A program made the translations under genes and the position numbers. From JALORV01 sp963702595 (GTDB lineage: Bacteria; Pseudomonadota; Gammaproteobacteria; Burkholderiales; Burkholderiaceae_F), in contig CAVPDC010000010.1 of the NCBI GenBank assembly GCA_963702595.1, positions 62,001 to 126,000 on the forward strand: a stretch of 64,000 nucleotides of DNA, given 5' to 3'. Positions 42,952-50,883 of this stretch are shown here, piece by piece; the first letter of the stretch is position 1; each line of letters opens with the position of its first letter. The notes under the pieces were generated by a model. The model did not search any database. It was not told the origin of the DNA and saw only the letters and a list, made by a program, of their open reading frames with translations.

Positions 42952-45387
42952 TCATTGCCGCAGGCGGGCACCGCAACTCCGCGTCAGTTCCTCTACCACC
43001 GCAGCGACCGCGGCATCGGCATCAGTATCGCTGAGCGGCCTTGCAGTATCTTGCAGAACAATCCGGAAGGCAAGGCTTTTTTCTTTATTTAACAATGTGT
43101 TAGCGGGCACTTCTCGTGTGGATGCGGCGGCGGGAGGACGATACACGTCGAAGAGCCGAACCTCCTGCAGCGCCGACAATCGGTCATCAGCGCGCGACCG
43201 AATGTCGATTGCGCTGACTATCTGCTGGTATGTGACCGATTCATCGACCCAAACCGCAATGTCGCGCTGCAACGGCTGGAACTTGGACATCTCGCGTGCT
43301 GCCGGCATCGGTCGGTCGAGCAAGGGCTCGACTTCGAGTTGAAACAGCACTGCGCCCTTTGGCAGTTCGTGCTTCTGCTGCAGGCGCGGATGCAGATCGC
43401 CGATTATTCCGACGTCGCGGCCGGCAAGACAAATGCGCGCACTGCGGCCCGGATGCAGCGCCGGATGCGTCGCCGCGACAAACCTGACGAGCGCGGGGGC
43501 GAACAGCCGTTCGACATCACCCTTGACATCGAAGTAGTCGACGTCGCGACTGGACTCTGACCACTGTTCGTCGTCGGCTGGGCCGTAGGCCAGCCCCGCG
43601 ACGCACATCGGCTGCGCGACTCCCTGTACCGACAGTGGTCCGTCGGCCACGGCAGGATCCCGCCGAAAGACGCGTCCGATCTCGAATAACCTGGCCCGGC
43701 TCGCCTTGCGATTGAGGTTGTACCCCAGCACCGACACGAGGCCCCCGAGCAACGAACTGCGCATGACAGACATCTGCGCCGAGATCGGATTGACGACGCC
43801 AATTGCCTTCGCATCGCCCGCAAAGTCCTTCTCGATTTCGGCATCGATGAACGAATAGTTGACGAGTTCCTGGTAACCCAGCGTCGCGAGCAACTGACGG
43901 ACATCGTGCGGCGAGCGACGTGCTTCGTCCCTCTGCTGCATGCGCGCCGGCGCCAGCGGCGGGTCTGCGGGAATGCGCGCGTAGCCAAACAGCCGGGCGA
44001 CCTCCTCGATCAGGTCCTCCTCGGTTTCGAGGTCGAAGCGAAAGCTCGGCGGCGTGACAACGAACGCATCCTGGGAGCGCTCGAATTCAAGGCCCAGCCG
44101 CGAAAACGCAGCGGCCATGTCGTCGGCGCTGACGTCCACTCCCAGCACTTTGCGGCAGCGCTCGATGCGCATCGTGACCGGTGCGCGCGACGGCAGATTC
44201 ACGATCGTGTCGTCTATGGGACCGGGTTCGCCGCCACAGATGTCGAGGATCAAGCGAGTGATGTACTCGACATGTTCCGCCGTGGTGGCGAAGTCCACGC
44301 CCCGCTCGAACCGGTGTGCGGCATCCGTCGCGAAGTTGTAGCGGCGCGCCCTGCCACGGATGGCGTCGGGCCACCAGAATGCGGCCTCGACATAGATGTT
44401 GCGCGTGTCGAGCGAAACCGCTGTCGCCTCGCCGCCCATGACACCGGCGAGTGCTTCGACCCCGGCATCGTCGGCGATCACGCCGACCTGTTCGTCGACC
44501 TGGACCGTTTGGCCATTGAGCAGCTGCACCGATTCGCCGCTTCGGCCCCAGCGTACAAGCAGGCCGCCGTGCACCTTGTCGAGGTCGAAGACATGCGACG
44601 GACGGCCCAGCTCGAGCATCACGTAGTTGGAGATGTCGACCAGCGCCGAGATCGGGCGTTGCCCGCCGCGCAGCAGTCGCTGCTGCATCCACATCGGCGT
44701 CGCGGCGCGGGCATCGACGTTGCGGATCACGCGACCCGAGAAGCGCCCGCAAAGATCAGGCGCCTCTACCGTTACCGGAAGTCGGTGATCATTGGCGGCC
44801 GCGACCGCCGCAGTCTCGGGCATTTGCAGGGGAGCACCGGAGATCGCGGCGGCCTCGCGCGCGACCCCGACCACGCTCAGGCAATCGGCGCGATTGGGTG
44901 TCAACTTGATCGTCAGAATGCTGTCGTCGAGTTCGAGCCACGCGCGCACGTCCGCGCCGATCGGCGCATCCGCGTCGAGCAACATCAAGCCGGCATGATC
45001 GTCGGAAAGACCCAGTTCACGGGCCGAGCAGAGCATGCCGTTCGACTCGACACCACGCATCGTGGTGGCCTTGATCCGCAGGTCTCCGGGCAGTTGTGCA
45101 CCAGGCACCGCGCAAGGCACGACGATTCCGGGCGCGACGTTCGGCGCGCCGCAGACGATCAACAATGGGGCAGCCTGACCAACGTCGACCTCGCACACTG
45201 TGAGCTTGTCCGCGTTGGGATGCTTGCGGACTTCACGTACCCGGGCAACGACCACACCGCTGAACAGGGGCGCGACGGAGCGGCGGTCTTCCACTTCGAG
45301 TCCCGCCATCGTGAAGGCCTCCGCCAGCGACTCGCCGTCGATCGGCGGGTTGCAGTAGCTGCGCAGCCATTTTTCTGAAATGTCCAT
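42952..45387 (-). CDS. pheT: phenylalanyl-tRNA synthetase beta subunit
   Basis: An 811-residue subunit in the usual order: N-terminal tRNA-binding OB fold (VVARVREVRKHPNADKLTV), B3/B4 editing domain (near 210-380), B5, the catalytic-like core, and a C-terminal ferredoxin-fold anticodon-binding domain (FQPLQRDIAVWVDESVTYQQ). It forms an alpha2-beta2 enzyme with PheS and edits mischarged Tyr-tRNA-Phe. The ihfA frame begins within or just after its stop. Confidence 0.97.
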   Translation of the reverse strand: MDISEKWLRSYCNPPIDGESLAEAFTMAGLEVEDRRSVAPLFSGVVVARVREVRKHPNADKLTVCEVDVGQAAPLLIVCGAPNVAPGIVVPCAVPGAQLPGDLRIKATTMRGVESNGMLCSARELGLSDDHAGLMLLDADAPIGADVRAWLELDDSILTIKLTPNRADCLSVVGVAREAAAISGAPLQMPETAAVAAANDHRLPVTVEAPDLCGRFSGRVIRNVDARAATPMWMQQRLLRGGQRPISALVDISNYVMLELGRPSHVFDLDKVHGGLLVRWGRSGESVQLLNGQTVQVDEQVGVIADDAGVEALAGVMGGEATAVSLDTRNIYVEAAFWWPDAIRGRARRYNFATDAAHRFERGVDFATTAEHVEYITRLILDICGGEPGPIDDTIVNLPSRAPVTMRIERCRKVLGVDVSADDMAAAFSRLGLEFERSQDAFVVTPPSFRFDLETEEDLIEEVARLFGYARIPADPPLAPARMQQRDEARRSPHDVRQLLATLGYQELVNYSFIDAEIEKDFAGDAKAIGVVNPISAQMSVMRSSLLGGLVSVLGYNLNRKASRARLFEIGRVFRRDPAVADGPLSVQGVAQPMCVAGLAYGPADDEQWSESSRDVDYFDVKGDVERLFAPALVRFVAATHPALHPGRSARICLAGRDVGIIGDLHPRLQQKHELPKGAVLFQLEVEPLLDRPMPAAREMSKFQPLQRDIAVWVDESVTYQQIVSAIDIRSRADDRLSALQEVRLFDVYRPPAAASTREVPANTLLNKEKSLAFRIVLQDTARPLSDTDADAAVAAVVEELTRSCGARLRQ

Positions 45388-45393
45388 CGCGAC

Positions 45394-46407
45394 TCAGTTG
45401 AATTGACGCAGGAAGCGGAGGTCGCCCTCAAAAAACGCGCGCAGATCGTCGACGCCATAGCGCAGCATCGTCAGCCGGTCCAGTCCCGACCCGAATGCGA
45501 AGCCGATGTACTTCTCGGGATCGAGGCCGAAGTTGCGTACCACCGTCGGATGCACCTGGCCCGATCCGGAGATCTCCAGCCACCGCCCCTTGCGCGGGCC
45601 GCTGGTGAACATCATGTCGATCTCGGCCGACGGCTCGGTGAACGGAAAGTAAGAGGGCCTGAAGCGCACGACCAGTTCATCGGTTTCAAAGAAACAGCGC
45701 AGGAAATCCGTGTAGACCGCCTTCAGGTCGGCGAAGCTGACGTTCTCGCCGATCCACAGTCCCTCGACCTGGTGGAACATCGGCGAGTGAGTGGCGTCGC
45801 TGTCGACACGGTAGGTGCGTCCAAGCGCGATGACCTTGATCGGCGGCGCATGCATGCGCGCATAGCGCACCTGCATCGGGCTCGTGTGCGTGCGCAACAC
45901 CAGCGGCTTGCCGCGGCTGTCGTTCGCGTCGACGTAAAAGGTGTCCTGCATCGACCGCGCCGGGTGGTTTTCCGGGCTGTTCAACGCTGTGAAGTTGTAC
46001 CAGTCGGTCTCGATCTCCGGACCGTCGGCCACATCGAATCCAATCGAGGCAAAGATTTCCTCGATGCGCATCCACGTCCGCATGACCGGATGGATGCCTC
46101 CTGCGCTGCGCGCACGTCCCGGCAGAGTGACATCGATGGCCTCCTGCGCCAGCCGGGCGTTCAGTTGCGCATCCGCCAGCGCCTGCCGCCGCTCCTCGAG
46201 GAGCCGCTCGATCGACTCCTTCGCACGATTGATGCGAGCGCCGTGCTCGCGCTTTTCCTCCGGGGCAAGCTTCGCCAGCGCCTTCAGGCGCTCGGTGATT
46301 GCGCCGGACTTGCCCAGGTAGCGCGCCTTCTCGTTCTCCAGGGCAGCGGAATGCGAGACTGCCGCGAAGGCGGCGCGCGCCTCGTCTACGAGTTGTTCGA
46401 GTTCCAT
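45394..46407 (-). CDS. pheS: phenylalanyl-tRNA synthetase alpha subunit
   Basis: A 337-residue class II catalytic subunit: N-terminal coiled coil with MELEQLVDEARAAFAAV, motif 2 region PMQVRYARMHAPPIKVI, DATHSPMFHQVEGLWI, FRPSYFPFTEPSAEIDM and motif 3 GFAFGSGLDRLTMLRYGVDD. The frame is open 41 codons upstream across the terminator, so I placed the start at ATG 46405-46407. Six bases before pheT. Confidence 0.97.
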   Translation of the reverse strand: MELEQLVDEARAAFAAVSHSAALENEKARYLGKSGAITERLKALAKLAPEEKREHGARINRAKESIERLLEERRQALADAQLNARLAQEAIDVTLPGRARSAGGIHPVMRTWMRIEEIFASIGFDVADGPEIETDWYNFTALNSPENHPARSMQDTFYVDANDSRGKPLVLRTHTSPMQVRYARMHAPPIKVIALGRTYRVDSDATHSPMFHQVEGLWIGENVSFADLKAVYTDFLRCFFETDELVVRFRPSYFPFTEPSAEIDMMFTSGPRKGRWLEISGSGQVHPTVVRNFGLDPEKYIGFAFGSGLDRLTMLRYGVDDLRAFFEGDLRFLRQFN

Positions 46408-46418
46408 TTTCAGGCAGT

Positions 46419-46451
46419 AAAAAAAACGGGGCCCAGTTTTTAGGCCCCGTT
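46419..46451 (-). terminator. terminator or attenuator between rplT and pheS
   Basis: Nine-bp stem aacggggcc/ggccccgtt with an eight-A run on the left (a U-tail on the minus strand), between the rplT stop (46487) and the pheS start (46407). It resembles the attenuator position of E. coli pheST. Only 80 bases separate the genes, so no leader peptide coding space is evident between them. Confidence 0.75.
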
Positions 46452-46486
46452 CCCGATCGGCCGGTCGACGACGACCGGTGATGCGC

Positions 46487-46846
46487 TTAGGCGGCGAGCG
46501 AGGCCTTGACCTTGTCAACGACTGCCGCAAAACCCGGCTTGTCGAGCACCGCCATGTCTGCGAGCACCTTGCGGTCGATGCCGATCTCGGCCTTGCCGAG
46601 CCCGTTGATGAACGCGCTGTAGGTGATGCCGTGCTCGCGCACCGCGGCGTTGATGCGCGCGATCCACAACGAGCGGAAGACGCGCTTCTTGGTACGGCGA
46701 TCGCGGTAGGCGTACTGCCCCGCCTTCATCACCGCCTGCTTGGCGACGCGAAATACGTTCTTGCGGCGACGCGTGAACCCCGCGGCCTGGGCCAGAACCT
46801 TCTTGTGCCGCGCGCGGGCGGTCACACCACGTTTAACTCGAGGCAT
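46487..46846 (-). CDS. rplT: 50S ribosomal protein L20
   Basis: A 119-residue protein starting MPRVKRGVTARARHKKVLAQ with AYRDRRTKKRVFRSLWIARI further on. L20 nucleates 50S assembly on 23S rRNA and in E. coli represses its own mRNA. Follows rpmI by 11 bases. Confidence 0.98.
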   Translation of the reverse strand: MPRVKRGVTARARHKKVLAQAAGFTRRRKNVFRVAKQAVMKAGQYAYRDRRTKKRVFRSLWIARINAAVREHGITYSAFINGLGKAEIGIDRKVLADMAVLDKPGFAAVVDKVKASLAA

Positions 46847-46857
46847 GTCAGTCTCCC

Positions 46858-47055
46858 TTACGCGTACGGCATCATGCGACGCACGGACTTGACGTCGGCA
46901 TCGCTGATCTGAACCGCGCCACGCAGGTGGCGCTTCGACTTGGTGGTCTTCTTAGTGAGGATGTGGCGCTTGAATGCCTGTCCCCGCTTGATCGAGCCGC
47001 TCGCGCGGATCTCGAAGCGCTTTGACGCGCTCTTTTTCGTCTTCATCTTCGGCAT
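46858..47055 (-). CDS. rpmI: 50S ribosomal protein L35
   Basis: A 65-residue basic protein: MPKMKTKKSASKRFEIRASG and GQAFKRHILTKKTTKSKRHL. Standard partner of L20 after infC. The 130 bases from here to the infC stop contain no further gene. Confidence 0.98.
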   Translation of the reverse strand: MPKMKTKKSASKRFEIRASGSIKRGQAFKRHILTKKTTKSKRHLRGAVQISDADVKSVRRMMPYA

Positions 47056-47185
47056 CTTGGCCGTCCTTTCTTTGATGGCGTCGGGCGCTCTTGCGAGACT
47101 TTGAGCCGGTTGCCACTTGTTGAGCCGCAGTGCGGCTGTTACTTCGTTACTTCACTACCCCGATCCTCCTGGGACCGGATCCAGA

Positions 47186-47707
47186 CTACTTCTTCTTCTT
47201 CGGCGACAGGATCATCACCATCTGACGTCCCTCGAGCCGCGGCATCGACTCCACCTGCGAGAGTTCGGTCAGGTCATCGCGCACCCGCTCGAGCAACTTG
47301 TAACCGAACTCCTGGTGGGCCATCTCCCGACCACGGAACCTCAGCGTGATCTTGGCCTTGTCACCTTCCTCGAGGAAGCGCGTCAGGTTGCGCAGCTTGG
47401 TCAGGTAGTCGTTTTCGTCCGTCTGCGGCCGGAACTTCACTTCCTTGACCACCACCTGCTTCTGCTTGAGCCTGGCCTCGTGGGCCTTCTTCTGCTCCTG
47501 GTACTTGAACTTGCCGTAGTCCATCAGACGACAGACCGGCGGCACAGCCGTTGGAGCTATTTCGACCAGATCGACCTGGGCCTCTTCGGCGAGGCGAAAG
47601 GCGTCGGCCAGTTTCACGACCCCGAGGGCCTCGCCTTCGATACCCGTTAGGCGGACTTCCGGGGCGCTGATTTCACCGTTGATCCGGTGCGCACGTTCCT
47701 GAGCGAT
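47186..47707 (-). CDS. infC: translation initiation factor IF-3 with AUC start
   Basis: A 173-residue IF-3. The conserved N-domain (RINGEISAPEVRLTGIEGEA) lies upstream of the first GTG at 47615-47617, so the start must be earlier. An in-frame TGA closes the frame six codons before ATC at 47705-47707, and no ATG, GTG or TTG lies between. AGGAG stands nine bases before the ATC. The core includes VDLVEIAPTAVPPVCRLMDY, KITLRFRGREMAHQEFG and a Lys-rich end. E. coli infC uses AUU, allowing IF-3 to control its own translation; AUC here would serve the same purpose. Confidence 0.93.
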   Translation of the reverse strand: MAQERAHRINGEISAPEVRLTGIEGEALGVVKLADAFRLAEEAQVDLVEIAPTAVPPVCRLMDYGKFKYQEQKKAHEARLKQKQVVVKEVKFRPQTDENDYLTKLRNLTRFLEEGDKAKITLRFRGREMAHQEFGYKLLERVRDDLTELSQVESMPRLEGRQMVMILSPKKKK

Positions 47708-47732
47708 GGTTGGCTTCTCCTGGTTTCAATGA

Positions 47733-49670
47733 TCAAGCCGCGCTGCCCACGTTGCGGCGCTGCGCGACGTCGTCCTGCAGACGCTGCGCAAAGGCGGATA
47801 GCGGCATCACGCCGACGTCCGCCCCGCCGCGGGCACGCACGGCCACCCGCATTTCCACTAGCCCCGATGCTTTTTCCTTGTCCCCGACGACCAGGACATA
47901 CGGAATCTTCTGCAGGCTAAGCTGGCGGATTTTATAGGTGATCTTTTCGTTGCGCAAATCGCTGTCAACTCTAAAGCCTTGTTTTTTCAGCGTTTGCACA
48001 ACAGCGTCGGCATAATCCGCCTGCCCTTCCGAGATATTGGCCACGGCCACCTGCACCGGCGCCAGCCAAGGCGGCATCGCCCCGGCATAGTTCTCGATCA
48101 GCATGCCGATGAACCGCTCCATCGAACCGATGATGGCCCGGTGCAGCATGACGGGCGTCTTGCGGCTGTTGTCCTCGGCGACATACTCGGCGCCCAGCCG
48201 ACTCGGCATGAAAAAATCCACCTGCATCGTGCCGCACTGCCACTCGCGGCCGATCGCGTCCTTCAGCGTGTACTCGATCTTGGGGCCGTAGAACGCCCCG
48301 TCGCCCGGCGAGATTGTGAACTCCACGCCTGAGCGCTTCAGCGACTCCATGAGCGCGTGCTCGGCCTTGTCCCAGCTTTCGTCTAAACCGATGCGTTGGG
48401 CTGGCCGCGTCGAGACCTTGTAGAGGATGTGCTCGAAATTGAAGTCGCGATAGACCTTCTGCAGCAGCGTCGTGTAGGCCACGCACTCGTCGAGGATCTG
48501 TTCTTCGGTACAGAAGATGTGGCCGTCGTCCTGCGTGAAGCCGCGCACCCGCATCATCCCGTGCAAGGATCCGGAGGGTTCGTTGCGATGGCAAGCGCCA
48601 AACTCGCCGTAGCGCAGCGGCAGTTCTCGGTAGCTGTGCAAATTGGCGTTGTAGATCTGGATGTGGCCCGGGCAGTTCATCGGTTTCAGGGCGTAGTACC
48701 GGTTCTCCGACTCCGTCGTGAACATGTTCTCGCGGTACTTCTCCCAATGCCCCGACTTCTCCCACAGTGAACGGTCGAGGATCTGCGGTGCCTTCACTTC
48801 CTGGTAGCCGTTGTCGCGGTAGACCCCGCGCATGTACTGCTCCACCGCCTGCCAGATCGCCCAGCCCTTCGGGTGCCAGAAGATGAGGCCCGGCGCCTCT
48901 TCCTGGAAGTGGAAGAGGTCGAGTTCGCGGCCCAGCTTGCGGTGGTCGCGGCGCTCGGCCTCCTCGAGCATCTTCAGGTAGGCGTCCTGGTCTTCCTTCT
49001 TGGCCCAGGCCGTGCCGTAGATGCGCTGCAGTTGCTCGTTGGCACTGTCGCCGCGCCAGTAGGCGCCGGCAACCTTCATCAGCTTGAAGACTCTGAGCTT
49101 GCCCGTCGAAGGTACGTGCGGGCCGCGGCACAAATCGATGAAGTTCCCTTCACGGTAAAGCGAAATGTCCTCGTTGGCGGGGATCGACGCGATGATCTCC
49201 GCCTTGTACTTCTCACCGATCGATTCGAAGAACTTCACGGCGTCGTCGCGCTTCCAGACCTCGCGCACGACCGGTTCGTCCTTCTTCGCGAGTTCGGCCA
49301 TCTTCTTCTCGATGGCCTCGAGGTCCTCGGGCGTGAAGCCACGCGGGAACGCGAAGTCGTAGTAGAAGCCGTTGTCGATGACCGGGCCGATCGTGACCTG
49401 CGCCTGCGGGAAGAGCTCCTTGACCGCGTAGGCCAGCAGGTGCGCGGTCGAGTGCCGCAGAATTTCGAGCCCGTCGGCGTCGCGCTCGGTGACGATCGCG
49501 ACGTCTGCGTCGCGCTCGATCACGTGCGACACGTCGACCAGCTTGCCGTCGATACGGCCCGCCAGCGCGGCCTTGGCGAGCCCCTGGCCGATCGATGCGG
49601 CGACGTCCGCGACGCGCACCGGCGCTTCGAAGGCACGCTGCGAACCATCCGGCAGTCGAACTGAAATCAT
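47733..49670 (-). CDS. thrS: threonyl-tRNA synthetase
   Basis: A 645-residue class II enzyme: TGS domain (ISVRLPDGSQRAFEAPV), editing domain with HSTAHLLAYAVKELFP, catalytic core with VGAGMPF-like GLIFWHPKGWAIWQAVEQYM and the zinc Cys in PLKPMNCPGHIQIY-like ALKPMNCPGHIQIY, then an anticodon-binding domain. GGAG six bases before ATG 49668-49670 decides the start over an in-frame GTG four codons upstream. First gene of the thrS-infC-rpmI-rplT-pheST operon. Confidence 0.97.
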   Translation of the reverse strand: MISVRLPDGSQRAFEAPVRVADVAASIGQGLAKAALAGRIDGKLVDVSHVIERDADVAIVTERDADGLEILRHSTAHLLAYAVKELFPQAQVTIGPVIDNGFYYDFAFPRGFTPEDLEAIEKKMAELAKKDEPVVREVWKRDDAVKFFESIGEKYKAEIIASIPANEDISLYREGNFIDLCRGPHVPSTGKLRVFKLMKVAGAYWRGDSANEQLQRIYGTAWAKKEDQDAYLKMLEEAERRDHRKLGRELDLFHFQEEAPGLIFWHPKGWAIWQAVEQYMRGVYRDNGYQEVKAPQILDRSLWEKSGHWEKYRENMFTTESENRYYALKPMNCPGHIQIYNANLHSYRELPLRYGEFGACHRNEPSGSLHGMMRVRGFTQDDGHIFCTEEQILDECVAYTTLLQKVYRDFNFEHILYKVSTRPAQRIGLDESWDKAEHALMESLKRSGVEFTISPGDGAFYGPKIEYTLKDAIGREWQCGTMQVDFFMPSRLGAEYVAEDNSRKTPVMLHRAIIGSMERFIGMLIENYAGAMPPWLAPVQVAVANISEGQADYADAVVQTLKKQGFRVDSDLRNEKITYKIRQLSLQKIPYVLVVGDKEKASGLVEMRVAVRARGGADVGVMPLSAFAQRLQDDVAQRRNVGSAA

Positions 49671-49685
49671 CGAAATCTCCACTCG

Positions 49686-49712
49686 AAAAAAAAGTGCGGG
49701 CGAGCCGCACTT
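49686..49712 (-). terminator. intrinsic terminator between tRNA-Val and thrS
   Basis: Eight-bp stem aagtgcgg-gcgag-ccgcactt with an eight-A run on the left (U-tail on the minus strand). It ends tRNA-Val transcripts and could also act as a leader attenuator for thrS, whose start is 16 bases beyond it. Confidence 0.8.
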
Positions 49713-49806
49713 TTCTCATTCAAGGCGCACTCGTCCCCCGAAGGTTCAACCGTCCGTGAATCGAGTTCGAAGCATCTCTCCGCGTCCTTGTCGTGTCTGA
49801 ATTTTT

Positions 49807-49883
49807 TGGTAGGCGCGATTGGACTCGAACCAACGACCCCCACCATGTCAAGGTGGTGCTCTAACCAGCTGAGCTACGCGCCT
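49807..49883 (-). tRNA. tRNA-Val (anticodon GAC)
   Basis: 77 bases with encoded CCA. Acceptor aggcgcg/cgcgcct, D-arm agctcagctggttagagc, anticodon stem ccacc/ggtgg around ttgacat (anticodon GAC, reads GUC/GUU), T-loop ttcgagt. A TATACT -10 sits about ten bases upstream. Confidence 0.97.
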
Positions 49884-50060
49884 AAAGGAGCGCAAGTATA
49901 TCAGCGCACTACGGTTGCGTCGGTGGCTGTGTGGCCAGGCGCGTTGACAGCAGTCGATGCTGCCGCCAACATTCCAGCGTCGAGGACGCCGGCTCCGGTG
50001 TCACGGTGCCGACATGGCCCGCCGCTAGCTTGGCCGTTCTCGCGGGAACCTGAGATTTGT

Positions 50061-50873
50061 ATGGCGACATCCGATAGTTCATCGCGCATCGGCGCACAAC
50101 CAGGCAGCGCACCGGAGCCTCGCCTGGCGGTCGCGCTGGCGCATTCCCCGGCCGACATCGAAGACGCACAGCGACTGCGCTACAAGGTATTCGCCGAGGA
50201 AATGGGCGCGAAGATCGGTGATCCTGCCACCGGAATCGATGCCGATGAATTTGATCCCTACTGTGACCACCTGATCGTCCGCGACCTCGACAGTCTGCGA
50301 ATCGTCGGCACCTACCGGATCCTGGCGCCGCACCGTGCGCGCGAGCTGGGACGGCTGTATTCCGAAGGCGAGTTCGACATTTCGCGGCTGCACCACATCC
50401 TGCCATCCATGGTGGAAGTCGGGCGCTCCTGCGTGCACTGGGACTATCGCTCGGGCAGCACGATCCTGCTGCTTTGGGCGGGCATGGCGCACTACATGAA
50501 AGCGGGCGGCTACAGCCACCTGATCGGATGCGCGAGCGTCCCGCTCAACGATGGCGGCCAGACGGCGGCGCGCGTGCGCCTCGATGTCCAGAGTTATCTG
50601 ACGGACCCCGAGTACCGCGTGTTCCCGCACCATCCGTTTCCGTTCGACCGGATCCAGCCGGCGGCGACGCGCGAAATGCCGCCCCTGCTCAAGGGCTACC
50701 TGCGGATCGGATCGCGCATCTGCGGCGAGCCGGCCTGGGATCCCGACTTCAATAGCGCCGACTTCCTGGTGTGGCTCTCGCTCGCCAATCTGCACCCGCG
50801 CTACGCCCGCCACTTCGAACTCCTGGCTGCCCAGGGTGAGGCGGCCGAGCGCGACGGTATCGACCTGTTCTGA
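50061..50873 (+). CDS. GNAT-family N-acyltransferase (OlsB/hemolysin type)
   Basis: A 270-residue protein. RLRYKVFAEEMGAKI near residue 40 and VGTYRILAPHRARELGRLYS near 85 mark the acyltransferase fold also seen in ornithine lipid synthase OlsB and autoinducer synthases; MVEVGRSCVHWDYRSGS follows. Likely moves an acyl group from acyl-ACP to an amine. The open frame reaches back over tRNA-Val, so I chose ATG at 50061. It ends ten bases from relA (convergent). No PlsC partner is adjacent, so the lipid product is unproven. Confidence 0.8.
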   Translation: MATSDSSSRIGAQPGSAPEPRLAVALAHSPADIEDAQRLRYKVFAEEMGAKIGDPATGIDADEFDPYCDHLIVRDLDSLRIVGTYRILAPHRARELGRLYSEGEFDISRLHHILPSMVEVGRSCVHWDYRSGSTILLLWAGMAHYMKAGGYSHLIGCASVPLNDGGQTAARVRLDVQSYLTDPEYRVFPHHPFPFDRIQPAATREMPPLLKGYLRIGSRICGEPAWDPDFNSADFLVWLSLANLHPRYARHFELLAAQGEAAERDGIDLF

Positions 50874-50883
50874 ATGTCGGCGG

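Noticed and set aside
43906..45378. Plus-strand open frame of 490 codons opposite pheT
   Set aside because: Antisense shadow of a strongly conserved gene.
49788..50060. N-terminal extension of the acyltransferase gene over tRNA-Val
   Set aside because: It would translate the antisense of the tRNA; the family N-terminus starts after 50061.
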